From positions 1,240,001-1,304,000 of the forward strand of contig JAPFFF010000005.1 of NCBI GenBank assembly GCA_039105265.1: DNA of 64,000 bases, written 5' to 3'. This DNA is from Tritrichomonas musculus. Taxonomy: Eukaryota; Parabasalia; Tritrichomonadida; Tritrichomonadidae. The notes beneath the pieces are model-generated. The model did no database searches. It was given only the letters and a program-made list of their open reading frames with translations, and was not told where the DNA came from. Position numbers and translations under genes: made by a program. Below, in pieces: positions 1 through 9,876 of the stretch (position 1 is the first letter of the stretch; every line of letters begins with the position of its first letter).

Positions 1-63
1 GATCTTGGAAACGCAGATGCACAAAAGAGATATAATTCTCTTAAAAAGAAAAAGAATTTATAG
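1..63 (+). CDS. C-terminal end of a probable Sel1-repeat protein (partial)
   Basis: An open frame entering from the left edge ends with TAG at 61-63 and encodes about 20 residues, DLGNADAQKRYNSLKKKKNL. The spacing of G, A, A and Y (LGNADAQKRYNSL) resembles the end of a Sel1 helix pair, as in the large Sel1-kinase gene 2.3 kb downstream, and the lysine-rich end looks like a true C-terminus. The rest lies outside the window, so the assignment rests on a short tail. It could be another alpha-solenoid protein or a chance frame. Confidence 0.4.
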   Translation, partial: DLGNADAQKRYNSLKKKKNL

Positions 64-282
64 CATGTATCACCTAGATAATTAATTTTTATTAATATGT
101 TTGATTATCATTTATTTGATTATTATTAAATTTTTTTTCCCCTCATTTTTCTTACATATGTGATAATTTAGCATTTTTTCTTAATAGCATATATATTTAT
201 ATATTGAAAAATACAGATCAATAATAAAATTTAAAGAACATATCCGATACATTAACTATTTTAAGTATCTTTAAAGACAACT

Positions 283-2226
283 TCATGCATCATCCTTTTT
301 CAATTGCTTTTCAACAGATGCAGCTAAGTCAAACAGAAGGTTTTCATCATAGTCTTGGAATTGATCAATTTTGGCTTGCACTTGATCAATTGAAAGGAAA
401 CAATACTTTTCTCTCATAAACACTTCCAAGTCAACTATGCATTTATACACTCTCTTACATTTTAATACATTTATCAGTCCATCAACATAATTTTCAGCAT
501 TTGTTGAAGTTTGAAAGATATCTTGAAGTAAGATACTAATTAAAGGCATCACTGGATTTCTATTGTTAAGAGCTTCGGTTTGTTTCTTTCTCAATGGAGC
601 ATAATTATCTGCTGGTTGGCAAAATTCAATTAATTCAGTCAATGTATCTTGGGTTTCTTGCTTTAGTCTAGCTTTATGTAATGTTAAATTGTCGAGCTGT
701 GGTGCAATAAAAGCAAGAATAATAGATGCGCCATCAAAATAATTGTTCATTTCAAAAAGAAGGTTTCCTAATTTAATTAAAGTTTCCATTTTTTCGATTC
801 TTTTGTTTACGTTATTTTCTGATAAAATTGAATAAATAACCCATTGAGAAAGCTTATTCATGTGATCTGTTAAAGCAATAACGTTAGGAGCTCGATACTT
901 TAAACGTGGAACATTCCATGCGCAGTCGAGTAATTCTGATCTTTGTATGGCGTAATATCGAGTGGTACTCCAAACAGTTAATTGACGAGCAAATTCAACT
1001 AATGGAAGATCAAATAAAGAAAAGTTGCCTGTCCAAAGTCCAATGATATTATCTAATTGAACACATGGTGCTTTTTCTTCAAATTGTTTGATTTGGAGAT
1101 TTGAATTAGTTTCTGATTTGCCATCAAACATTTTTTGAGCTTGTTTTGGATATATTGGACTAATTTCTTTATCAACGAAAAGTTTAACTGCGTCAAGGAC
1201 TTGTGGTTCTATATCGTTTATGGCTCCTTTAATCCATTCTTTAAATACATTTACGCATCGACCACGTGCCAATTTAGCTTTTTCATATTCAGATGAAGTT
1301 TGATTTTCGGAACTTTGGGCAAGAGATTTTGCACCATCAAGCTTTTTAGATATGTCCATAAACCTATCTCGCAATTTATTGAAAAAAGCCATAGATGATG
1401 TATATGACGAAATTGTTAAGCATAAAGCTGATCTAATTTCTGAACTGTTGACATCTTCGTCGCTTGATGTTATATAATAAATCAATTGATTTAATGAAGC
1501 ATTAGTTATATTGCCTTGGTCATCTTTTTGTAGATAATTCGTGTCTCCTGGTTTTTCATCAAGTATATTTTTAACATCTCGCAGTTTCTTATTTTCGCCA
1601 ACCACATTTGAGGCAGCACCTATGGTTCTAGAAATTTCTTCATCAAGAGCAGTTTGCGTCTGCTTTATTGTACTTGGTGCATGAATTGAGGGAATTGACA
1701 ATTCCCAAAACCTTTCAGCGCGATGTACTCCTCTCTGAACAAGTAATGCAAGTTGTGAGTAAAGTTTATGCGGTGGTATATTGAAATCGGATCCCCATTC
1801 TGAGTGAAGTGAAGCTTGTGCTTCACTAAGACCAAGAGTTCTTAAATGTTGAGATATGAGTGCAAGAAGAAGCTCATGAGGGATCATACGATTTGATGGA
1901 AGATAAAGTCGAGCAAATTGTGATGCACGAGCTACTGGATTAACGCATTCACGAAGTTCTTTTATATCTGGATGATTGTCAAGAACTTGTTGAAGCCAAT
2001 TTGATCTGTCAACATTAGGATCTCCATGATGCTGCGAATAAAGAAGGTCAAATTCATGCGAAATTGGAAGGGGTGGTTTTGAAAGTGAAGTTATTTGATC
2101 TTGAGAACCTAATGCTGTGCATGAATATATTGATGAAAACGCATTAAAATTTTGACTCCGGCGATATGTTAATCTTTTGTCATCGTTATTAGTATTATTA
2201 TTAGGTGGAAGATTTTTGTTAAACAT
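283..2226 (-). CDS. LisH and RasGEF (CDC25-type) domain protein
   Basis: A 647-residue protein, predicted to exchange GDP for GTP on Ras-family GTPases at membranes. The C-terminal third (about residues 394-635) follows the CDC25 catalytic fold: FARQLTVW, ELLDCAW, the APNVIAL block, WVIYSIL, KRIEKMETLIKLG and the PVMPLISILLQDI region. Around residues 118-145 there is a LisH-like dimerisation motif (LLLALISQHL followed by GLSEAQASLHSE), an association known in amoebozoan RasGEFs and seen here by eye. The N-terminal 50 residues are Asn/Ser-rich and probably disordered. The ATG is followed by MFNKNLPP and preceded by a short TCAATTTTAATTAG initiator-like leader. It is divergent to the kinase gene, with about 170 bp between starts. 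The RasGEF domain is confident; the target GTPase is unknown. Confidence 0.85.
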   Translation of the reverse strand: MFNKNLPPNNNTNNDDKRLTYRRSQNFNAFSSIYSCTALGSQDQITSLSKPPLPISHEFDLLYSQHHGDPNVDRSNWLQQVLDNHPDIKELRECVNPVARASQFARLYLPSNRMIPHELLLALISQHLRTLGLSEAQASLHSEWGSDFNIPPHKLYSQLALLVQRGVHRAERFWELSIPSIHAPSTIKQTQTALDEEISRTIGAASNVVGENKKLRDVKNILDEKPGDTNYLQKDDQGNITNASLNQLIYYITSSDEDVNSSEIRSALCLTISSYTSSMAFFNKLRDRFMDISKKLDGAKSLAQSSENQTSSEYEKAKLARGRCVNVFKEWIKGAINDIEPQVLDAVKLFVDKEISPIYPKQAQKMFDGKSETNSNLQIKQFEEKAPCVQLDNIIGLWTGNFSLFDLPLVEFARQLTVWSTTRYYAIQRSELLDCAWNVPRLKYRAPNVIALTDHMNKLSQWVIYSILSENNVNKRIEKMETLIKLGNLLFEMNNYFDGASIILAFIAPQLDNLTLHKARLKQETQDTLTELIEFCQPADNYAPLRKKQTEALNNRNPVMPLISILLQDIFQTSTNAENYVDGLINVLKCKRVYKCIVDLEVFMREKYCFLSIDQVQAKIDQFQDYDENLLFDLAASVEKQLKKDDA

Positions 2227-2395
2227 TCTAATTAAAATTGAAACTCAGAAAAATTTATCTCTATAACTTTTTAAATAACATTTTTTAAACCCTCCAACTT
2301 TTTCAAATCATTATCAAAAATTTCCGTTATTAAATGACAGTTAACATAATAATAAAAAAATTAGTTAAGTTCAATTTTTGAACATTTTGATTCAA

Positions 2396-5300
2396 ATGCA
2401 ACAAATATCTTTTCTAAATCTCCCAGAACATTTTCTTTTATTGCTTGATCAAATTAAAGAAGAAACTCTCAAGAAGATCTATTTAAACTTTACTTTTTTA
2501 TATTTTCCTTTTCATCAAATAAGAGAAAATGAATGTGTTTCTGAAGATTACAAAGATATTCAATCTTTTTTATATAATTATTTGAAAGAGTTCAAATTCA
2601 TTACATATTGTTTAACAAAAAGGAATGAAACAAAAGGTAATTCTACAATTATCAATGAAAAAGAAAATTCTACATCTAACAAGGGTTTACATCAAGAAAT
2701 AGATATTATTTTTTGTGTAGAATGTCACTGCATCATTATTGAACGAATTGATCTCCAATTAATTAAAACTATTATTGATAACCTCGGCTCAAACAAGTGT
2801 TCAATGATTAATGTCGGTCCTAAAATTGAGAAAGAACCTAGAGAATCAATATATTTTGCAGTGAAAGAAGAAATTTCTGGCTTTTGTAATCATCTAATTA
2901 TTCAAAAAGAAATTTTAAATAACGATTTTGTAGAATTAACGATACCTCCAATTATTGGATACATGATTCGAAGATATTTTCAGCCCTCAAACTATTTCAA
3001 AGATCGATCATTTTTTGTTTTCGATAATTTTCAAAATAAAAATGAAAAACGCATCAAAAAAAAACTTACAGAACTTTTTGAATCAGGAATTGATGTTAAA
3101 GGTCAAATGATTAAAACTATTGTTAATGAAATTAAAAACAGTAATTTCGAGAACACCAAATATCAGAATTTTAAAAATGAAGATTTAATAATTTTAAGAA
3201 AAATTGTATCAACTCAAGAAGCTCATTTTTACATCACAATTCATCTTTCTAGTCTCTATGTTTTCTTACTCAAAAAGGGTGAAGAAGACAGTCTTCAGCA
3301 TGAGTTTGAATTCTGTGAGAAATATCAGAATCGATTTGTCAATCGGTTTTACGGTTTTCTTCTTAATGAAAAAGGTGAAAAAATTGGCTTTTTGTATGAA
3401 TTTCTGAGTAACGGTTCACTTTCATCATTTATTCAAAAAGATGAAAATCGAAACAATGTATTTTTTTGTTTGTTGTCAATTCTCCGAATTTTTCAAGCAA
3501 TTGAATACCTTCATTCAAATGGTCTGATTTACCGTGATCTGAAACCGTCAAACATTTTAATTAATCACGACAACATTCCATTTTTGTCAGATTTTGACAC
3601 GATCAGACAACCAAGTGATGACATGACAAGTGACATTGGATCCTATTTGTATACATCGCCTGAACAAGACGAAGTTTGCTCATATTCATATCCAACAGAT
3701 ATTTATTCATTTGGCCTTGTCATTTATTATCTTTATCAAAGGGAGCATTTCAAGTTATCTAACAAAAAATTTATAGAAAATGCATCAACAAACATTCAGA
3801 ATCTTTTCCAAAGATGCATTAATCACTCGCCTGAAAAACGGCCAACAATTCAAGAAGTTAAGATGTATTTGATTGAAGAAGTGAATTCAATCAACAGGCG
3901 TGCTTTGATATTGAAAAATAAACAAATTGCGCAACTTGTTCAATTTGCTTATGAATGCGTTTTAATTCAATCGAATTCAACTGGATTTGATATAAGCAAT
4001 ATTTCGAATGCAATTTTGTATTTGTGTTGCATTAGATATTCTGATTATGCAGCTTATCTTTATAAATTAGGAACTTTTTATGAAGAAGGTGAATGTTTTA
4101 CGAAAGATAATTATAAAGCATTCAAAAGCTACTTAATATCATCGCAATTGAATAATTCTGATTCTATGTGCAAAATGGGAATTTATTATAGAGATGGAAT
4201 TTTTGTTCAAAAATCTTATTCTCTTGCATTTGAGTACTTTTCAAAGTCATCTAAATCAAATAATATTGAAGCTATTTATAATTTAGGCTCTTTTTATTTT
4301 GAAGGATTCTTTGTTAGACAAAATTATGCAAAAGCAAGAGAATACTTTGAATTGGCAGCAAGTCATAATAATGCAGAAGCCTTATTCCACCTGGGTCTTA
4401 TATATCATGAAGGATTTGGTGTTAAGAAAGATTATAAAAAAGCAAAAGAATATTATGAATTGTCAGCCAAACAATATTTTTCTTATGCAATTCATAATTT
4501 GGGAGTTCTTTATCAAAATGGTTTCGGTGTAACTCAAGATTATTCCAAAGCAAACTCTTATTTTAATTTGGCTGTTTCACTAAACAATTCAGCATCAATG
4601 GTAAACTTGGGAATTAATTATTTTATGGGCAATGGCGTCGAACCAGACATATCAAAAGCAGAATTTTATTATAAATTGGCTGTTCAACATAACAATGATG
4701 ACAGTGCATTAAAAAGTTTGATTTCTAACGGAAAGCATATAATAAAATTAACAGGTAATAAGAATAGCTTTATAAGTTTAATTAAAACAGTACAGCCAAT
4801 AAAGCAACCAAATGAATTACAACAACTTTGTTCATTAGGTTTTTATTATTTGTATGGTATAAATGTTGATAAGAACATTGGAAAAGCACTAGAGTACTTT
4901 GAATCTGCAGCCAAACGAGGTGATTTAACATCAATGATATACTTGGGAAATCTTTATTTTACAGGTGATTTCTTTTCGCCAAATTTTGAGAAATCGAGAA
5001 AATATTTCGAATTAGCATCTGAGCATGAATTTTCATATTCTAATTTAATGCTAGGACGTTTCTATTATTTAGGTTTAGGTGTTAATGTAGATTATTACAA
5101 ATCATTAAAATATTTTGAAATATCATCGAAACAAAACAATCCTGATGCACTTAATCTTCTAGGAAATCAATATTGTAGAGGCTTAGGAGTTGAACAAGAT
5201 TATGATAAAGCACGAATATGTTATGAATTAGCAGCTAAACAAAGACATCCAAGTGCGCTTAACAATCTAGGAAATATTTATTTTAATGGTTTTGGTGTTG

Positions 5301-7081
5301 ATCAAAATTATAACAAAGCGAAAGAATTTTATGAATTAGCTGTTCAATTTAATTGTTCAACTGCTTCTCTTAATTTAGGCATTATTTATTCATATGGACT
5401 AGGTGTTCAAATTGACATAGAAAAAGGAATTCAATATTTTGAATCGGCAGCAAATCAAGATGACAATGATGCATATTATTGTTTAGGAAAACTTTACATG
5501 GACTTTCAAAATTATGAAAAAGCAAAGGAATATTTTGAATTAGGAGCAAGGATAAATAATCCAAAATCACTTTTGAAATTAGGTTATTTATATTTTTATG
5601 GTTTAGGCGTTCAAAAAGATTTTACAAAAACAAAGTATTATTTTGAATTGGCAGCCAAACAAAATGATACTGATGCTCTTGCATTTTTAGGAATGCTTTA
5701 TTATGAAGGTAATGGTGTTGTGAAAGACATACCAAGAGCGAAACATTATTTTAAATTAGCAGCTAATGGGAGTAATTCAAAGGCATCATTCAATTTAGGA
5801 TTTATTTATTTTAATGAAAAATTGTATGCTAAAGCAATTGAATATTTTAAATTAGCTGCAATGCATAATCAAACTGAATCTTTATTATATTTAGGAATAA
5901 TGCATTTTTATGGTTATGGTGTTGAAAAAGACCATTCAAAAGCAAAATTGTACATTGAAAGAGCTGCTGCAAATGGAAATTCAACTGCTTTTATAAATTT
6001 AGGAAAATTATGCTTTAATGAAAGAGATTATAAACAATCTGAATATTATTTTGAAAAAGCAGCTGAAAAGAATGATCCAGAAGCTTTTTATTTACTTGCT
6101 AATTTATATTCAAATGTTGGTTTAAATTATAAAATTGACATTTCAAAAGCAATTCACTATTATACGAAATGCATTGAATATGATGACAAATTGCATCCAA
6201 TTTATAATAAATATAAATATATAGCTAATAATGATCTTGGCCTGATTTATTTGATAAATTTCAATGATATTGAAACGGCAACTCAATTTTTGAAAGAGGC
6301 TGGTTTGAATGAATATCCGCATGGTCAAAATAACCTTGGCCTTTTATATCAATTTTATTTAAATAACATGGGAAATGCTGACTACATGTATCAACGTGCT
6401 TCTAAAAATAATTTTGCTTTGGCTCAATTCAATCTTGGTTATTTGAATGAAAAAAATGGAAATGACCAAAAAGCAATTGAATTTTATATTTTGGCTTCAA
6501 AAAATGAAAATAGTCAACTTTCTTTCCATAATTTGATAAAAACAGATGTTCAATTTGAAATATCTAAAACGTTTATAATTACTCTGGCTAACCTTAAAAT
6601 TGTTCATTATTACTTACTGCAATCAAGTTTTGAAGAAGCAAGAAAATTTTTCATAAAAACTTGTCAAAAAATTGAAACCGTCATTTCTTTATTAAGAATT
6701 ATGTCATATCATAATAAATTAAAATTCTTAATGAAGAATTCAAATAGTATTTATGATTATCTTAACCATTTCATTTTAATTTTGAAATTGTGTGGCTTAA
6801 ATCAGCAAAATAATTTGAATTTAAAGCCAGTTTCGATAAATTTTACTTTTTTAATTGATGATCCTGGAAAAATGTTTGACTATTTTATTCAAAATAATAT
6901 ATTAACAAGTGTTTTTATCAAGGATGTTAATGATCTTATTCAAACAATATCTTCAATAATATACAGTCCGCCTTACTTAATTTTATTTGGTCGAATAAAG
7001 TTTACAAATTTGGAAGATGAAGAAAAAACGAACCATGAACAAATTAATGAATTATTTTATGAGGGATTTGAATTTAATTGA
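2396..7081 (+). CDS. Protein kinase-like domain fused to long Sel1-repeat superhelix
   Basis: About 1561 residues from the first real ATG at 2396. An in-frame TTG at 2378 could extend the frame but is not a plausible eukaryotic start. Residues 1-270 are unassigned. A kinase domain spans about 280-510, with the catalytic loop YRDLKPSNIL near residue 377, SDFDTIR near 397 in place of DFG, SYLYTSPEQ as the APE equivalent and DIYSFGLV as helix F. No clear glycine-rich loop is visible. About 22 Sel1 units follow (roughly residues 550-1370) with the repeating pattern of a G-x-G turn, D-x-x-KA and A-A-xx-x-x-x-A. The last 190 residues are unassigned. Such kinase-Sel1 fusions form large families in trichomonads. 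It is probably a cytosolic signalling scaffold; whether it is an active kinase is uncertain because of the altered DFG. Confidence 0.85.
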   Translation: MQQISFLNLPEHFLLLLDQIKEETLKKIYLNFTFLYFPFHQIRENECVSEDYKDIQSFLYNYLKEFKFITYCLTKRNETKGNSTIINEKENSTSNKGLHQEIDIIFCVECHCIIIERIDLQLIKTIIDNLGSNKCSMINVGPKIEKEPRESIYFAVKEEISGFCNHLIIQKEILNNDFVELTIPPIIGYMIRRYFQPSNYFKDRSFFVFDNFQNKNEKRIKKKLTELFESGIDVKGQMIKTIVNEIKNSNFENTKYQNFKNEDLIILRKIVSTQEAHFYITIHLSSLYVFLLKKGEEDSLQHEFEFCEKYQNRFVNRFYGFLLNEKGEKIGFLYEFLSNGSLSSFIQKDENRNNVFFCLLSILRIFQAIEYLHSNGLIYRDLKPSNILINHDNIPFLSDFDTIRQPSDDMTSDIGSYLYTSPEQDEVCSYSYPTDIYSFGLVIYYLYQREHFKLSNKKFIENASTNIQNLFQRCINHSPEKRPTIQEVKMYLIEEVNSINRRALILKNKQIAQLVQFAYECVLIQSNSTGFDISNISNAILYLCCIRYSDYAAYLYKLGTFYEEGECFTKDNYKAFKSYLISSQLNNSDSMCKMGIYYRDGIFVQKSYSLAFEYFSKSSKSNNIEAIYNLGSFYFEGFFVRQNYAKAREYFELAASHNNAEALFHLGLIYHEGFGVKKDYKKAKEYYELSAKQYFSYAIHNLGVLYQNGFGVTQDYSKANSYFNLAVSLNNSASMVNLGINYFMGNGVEPDISKAEFYYKLAVQHNNDDSALKSLISNGKHIIKLTGNKNSFISLIKTVQPIKQPNELQQLCSLGFYYLYGINVDKNIGKALEYFESAAKRGDLTSMIYLGNLYFTGDFFSPNFEKSRKYFELASEHEFSYSNLMLGRFYYLGLGVNVDYYKSLKYFEISSKQNNPDALNLLGNQYCRGLGVEQDYDKARICYELAAKQRHPSALNNLGNIYFNGFGVDQNYNKAKEFYELAVQFNCSTASLNLGIIYSYGLGVQIDIEKGIQYFESAANQDDNDAYYCLGKLYMDFQNYEKAKEYFELGARINNPKSLLKLGYLYFYGLGVQKDFTKTKYYFELAAKQNDTDALAFLGMLYYEGNGVVKDIPRAKHYFKLAANGSNSKASFNLGFIYFNEKLYAKAIEYFKLAAMHNQTESLLYLGIMHFYGYGVEKDHSKAKLYIERAAANGNSTAFINLGKLCFNERDYKQSEYYFEKAAEKNDPEAFYLLANLYSNVGLNYKIDISKAIHYYTKCIEYDDKLHPIYNKYKYIANNDLGLIYLINFNDIETATQFLKEAGLNEYPHGQNNLGLLYQFYLNNMGNADYMYQRASKNNFALAQFNLGYLNEKNGNDQKAIEFYILASKNENSQLSFHNLIKTDVQFEISKTFIITLANLKIVHYYLLQSSFEEARKFFIKTCQKIETVISLLRIMSYHNKLKFLMKNSNSIYDYLNHFILILKLCGLNQQNNLNLKPVSINFTFLIDDPGKMFDYFIQNNILTSVFIKDVNDLIQTISSIIYSPPYLILFGRIKFTNLEDEEKTNHEQINELFYEGFEFN

Positions 7082-7961
7082 AATTGTGATGTAATTTATA
7101 TTTAAAAACTAGTACCAAATTGAAATAACAGTCAAAAAGTTAATATTTTTATGAAACTTTTTGTTAAGCCTTTCATAAATGATTGATTAAAATTTCCAGA
7201 TAAAAGTTAAACATTTTAAATGCAGGTACTAGTTTTTTCTAACTGTTGTAGATTTATTTTGTCAATTATTTTATTAACAATGTATAATTTACCTTTTTGT
7301 TTTAAGGGTAAAATTGGTTCTTGAACTTTTTCAATAAATAAATTCAAAAAAAAAAAAAAAAAAAAAAAAACTGTTTCCTCAAATAAATTATATTGCGTAA
7401 TATGAAAAAAATAGTTATTTTTGTTTTTATTAAATTATATCACTTAGTAAAGTTTTTAATTGAAATTTCTCTCAAAAAAACTCGTTGTTGTCTTATTATA
7501 AAAACGAACGTCAGTTAAAACAATCTCAAAGAGAAGCCATTAATACTTTTCAAAAGTAATGAATAGGCATCTGCCATAGAGTATTATTTATGGGGCTTCT
7601 CTCTGTGGTTGTTTTATCTGGTGTCCACTTCTACAAAAAAAAAAAAAAGATTTCATCATGAAACAAAGCATTTTTTCATATTCAAAAAAAAGATGATTTG
7701 ACCATAAAATGTGAAATAAGTGACTTATCGTTTATGTAATAACTATAAAAAAATTAGAGAAAAAAAGCGGTGTTTTCTATAATAAAAAAATTTTTTTATA
7801 AAACTTTTTTTCTTTATAAAAACTTACACTTCTTTATGAAAGAATACTTTTTATAATAAAAAAGGGAAGAATTGAGCTCAGTTAAAAATACTGTGTTTTT
7901 TCAGCACAGAAACTGTTATTATGATGTCAACTGAACTTTTCTTTAATATGCTTTCATAGGA

Positions 7962-7993
<32 letters not shown>

Positions 7994-8008
7994 CATTCAA
8001 AAAGTATT
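7082..8008. other. Intergenic region with structured hairpin and homopolymers
   Basis: This 927-bp gap between two convergent gene ends carries the 3' flanks of both genes. It contains A-tracts near 7348-7371 and 7636-7648, a T-tract of about 27 near 7966-7993 just beyond the BspA-like stop, and a long imperfect hairpin at 7512-7620 listed separately. A second small inverted repeat, CTGTG with CACAG, lies near 7891-7907. No coding frame is convincing. Confidence 0.6.
7512..7620. other. Long imperfect hairpin, possible structured RNA
   Basis: Positions 7512-7523 (CAGTTAAAACAA) pair with 7609-7620 (TTGTTTTATCTG) with one mismatch. 7532-7536 pair with 7595-7599, 7537-7540 with 7590-7593, and 7541-7547 (TAATACT) with 7580-7586 (AGTATTA). 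The 6-nt internal loop between the outer stems is itself partly pairable. The terminal loop is about 32 nt. The G+C of the inner stem is higher than its surroundings. It does not match the U1, U2, U4, U6, SRP or tRNA features I know. It could be a non-coding RNA, a processed hairpin precursor or a small palindromic transposon remnant; no target-site duplication is evident. Strand is unknown. Confidence 0.35.
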
Positions 8009-9763
8009 TCAAGCAGCACATATAAAAAGAGAGAAGTTTTCAGAAATAGTATTCAAATCAAATATTTTCATCGAGACTTCTTTTGAATTCGGGAAAGAAG
8101 CGAGAAAAAAATTTTTGCAATTCGCGATGATTGAATCGTTAAACGTTCCACTGCAAAGAAACTCAGCGCACGAGAAGCAGCCGCAGTTATAAAAAGCTAG
8201 TCCTGCGATGTGCCTAACGCCAGAAGGAACTGAAATATTTCTCAATGAAGACTCAGCAAACGCGTACTTCTCAATTGAATGAAGCATTGAATTTGATTTC
8301 AATTCAATTTTCCTCAAATTTTGACACGACGAAAAAGCGCTCTCTTCGATGCGAAGGACGCTTGATGGAATCGACACTGCTTCTATTGACGTGTTAGAAA
8401 AAGCTGACTCGTCAATTAACTCAAGTTCAGAATTTTCAGAGAATTCAATTGCTCTCAAATTTGTGCAGAATGAAAAAGAGTGCTCGTTTATTTTTCTGAG
8501 GCTTTTTGGCAGGCAGATTCTTGTTATCGATGACCAAGAGAAGGCCTGCTTGCCAATTGACACGAGTCTGGAATTTTCTTTGAATTCAATTGAATTCAAT
8601 TTTTTACAATTTGAGAAGGTAAGTGGTCCGATACATTCAATTTTTTCTGGAATGATTGCAGATTCAATGTTTCGCACAGAAAAAATGAGAGTGTTTAAGG
8701 TGTCACTTTTTCCTGCAATGAATGAATTATCAACTACTGTGAAATGTTGATTGTGAGGTGAAATTGTCACTTTTTTCAGTTTTTCAATGCCTTTGCACCA
8801 GCCTTCTTCGAGTTCTGCAAGACTCGATGGAATGTAGAGCTCCTCAATTGATGAGTAAGAAAAAAGATATTTGCTGAATTTTTGAATTTGTGAACTCTCT
8901 GAAAAAGTGACAGATTTGAGAGCTTTACAATATACAAATGCAGAATCATCGATTCTTCGACAACTCGAAGGAATGCAAATCGACTCAAGAGATGAATAAG
9001 AAAATGCTTCACTGCCGATAGAAGCAAGCTTTGAATTTCCTTTGAATTCAATAGAATTCATTTTTTTGCAATTTGAGAAGGAAAATGGTCGAATGCATTC
9101 AATTTTTTCTGGAATGATTGCTGATTCAATGTTCCGTACTGAAAAAATTAACGAATTGAATGTTTCTTTGTTTGGATCCGTTTTGCCAACAATGAATGAA
9201 TTGTTAATTATTGTAAAATGACGGTTGTTAGGTGAAATTGTCACTTTTGTTAGCTTTTCTATGCCTTTGCACCATCCTTCTTCAAATTGCTCAATACTTG
9301 AAGGAAAGTATATTTCTTCAACGGAAGAATTCAAGAAGATATCTTTATTGATTATGCGAATTTGTGAATTTTCTGAAAAAATTACTGATTGGAGGTTATT
9401 ACATCCATAAAAAATGTCTGATCCGATTTTGATAACACTGGGTGGAATTGTGATACTTCTAAGTGTTGACCAAGAAAAAGCAATACTCCCTATCGAACTT
9501 AATTCTGAGTCTTCTGAGAAAGTTATCGTTTTTATATTATTATTATATTTAAATGAGCCTGTGTTAATGTTTTTGATTTTATATTGCTGATATTTATATT
9601 TAATATATGATGGAACTAAAATATCATTCGTTGTTTTCGGTGAATTAATTATTTCGGCTGTATGATTGTTTTCATTAATTAAAAAAACTAGTCCATTTGC
9701 ATCTGTTGCTTCAATAACTTGAGTATTGATTGAGCCGCTATTCTTTGAGCTGCTCTGGCCCAT
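8009..9763 (-). CDS. BspA-like leucine-rich repeat protein with N-myristoylation signal
   Basis: A 584-residue protein of LRR_5 (BspA/TpLRR) repeats from about residue 50 to 570. Each repeat has the pattern of SIGSxAFSxSSL, xxIxIPSSVxxI, xxxAFxxCxxLxxVxFSENS. There is no signal peptide and no transmembrane segment. Instead the protein starts MGQSSSKN, with Gly2 and Ser6 fitting the N-myristoylation consensus, so it is likely held on the inner face of a membrane. A block near residues 148-300 (EEGWCKGIEKL ... VRNIESAIIPEKIEC) is repeated near 304-455, an internal duplication of about 156 residues. BspA-like proteins are a very large family in trichomonads, often proposed as adhesins; an intracellular scaffold role fits this N-terminus better. 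The ligand is unknown. Confidence 0.85.
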   Translation of the reverse strand: MGQSSSKNSGSINTQVIEATDANGLVFLINENNHTAEIINSPKTTNDILVPSYIKYKYQQYKIKNINTGSFKYNNNIKTITFSEDSELSSIGSIAFSWSTLRSITIPPSVIKIGSDIFYGCNNLQSVIFSENSQIRIINKDIFLNSSVEEIYFPSSIEQFEEGWCKGIEKLTKVTISPNNRHFTIINNSFIVGKTDPNKETFNSLIFSVRNIESAIIPEKIECIRPFSFSNCKKMNSIEFKGNSKLASIGSEAFSYSSLESICIPSSCRRIDDSAFVYCKALKSVTFSESSQIQKFSKYLFSYSSIEELYIPSSLAELEEGWCKGIEKLKKVTISPHNQHFTVVDNSFIAGKSDTLNTLIFSVRNIESAIIPEKIECIGPLTFSNCKKLNSIEFKENSRLVSIGKQAFSWSSITRICLPKSLRKINEHSFSFCTNLRAIEFSENSELELIDESAFSNTSIEAVSIPSSVLRIEESAFSSCQNLRKIELKSNSMLHSIEKYAFAESSLRNISVPSGVRHIAGLAFYNCGCFSCAEFLCSGTFNDSIIANCKNFFLASFPNSKEVSMKIFDLNTISENFSLFICAA

Positions 9764-9876
9764 TTATAAAGTAAAAAATCATTAGATTTTGATTTAATTC
9801 AATTTTGAAATATCTCATATTCAAAAACTGAAACAAATAAATAGAAGGAAACGTTTAAAGAATTTTATAAAATATA

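Noticed and set aside
2378-2395. Upstream extension of the kinase-Sel1 gene
   Set aside because: The extra six codons begin with TTG. The first ATG is at 2396.
8349-8750. 133-codon plus-strand frame opposite the BspA-like gene
   Set aside because: It is a shadow of the repeat gene on the other strand.
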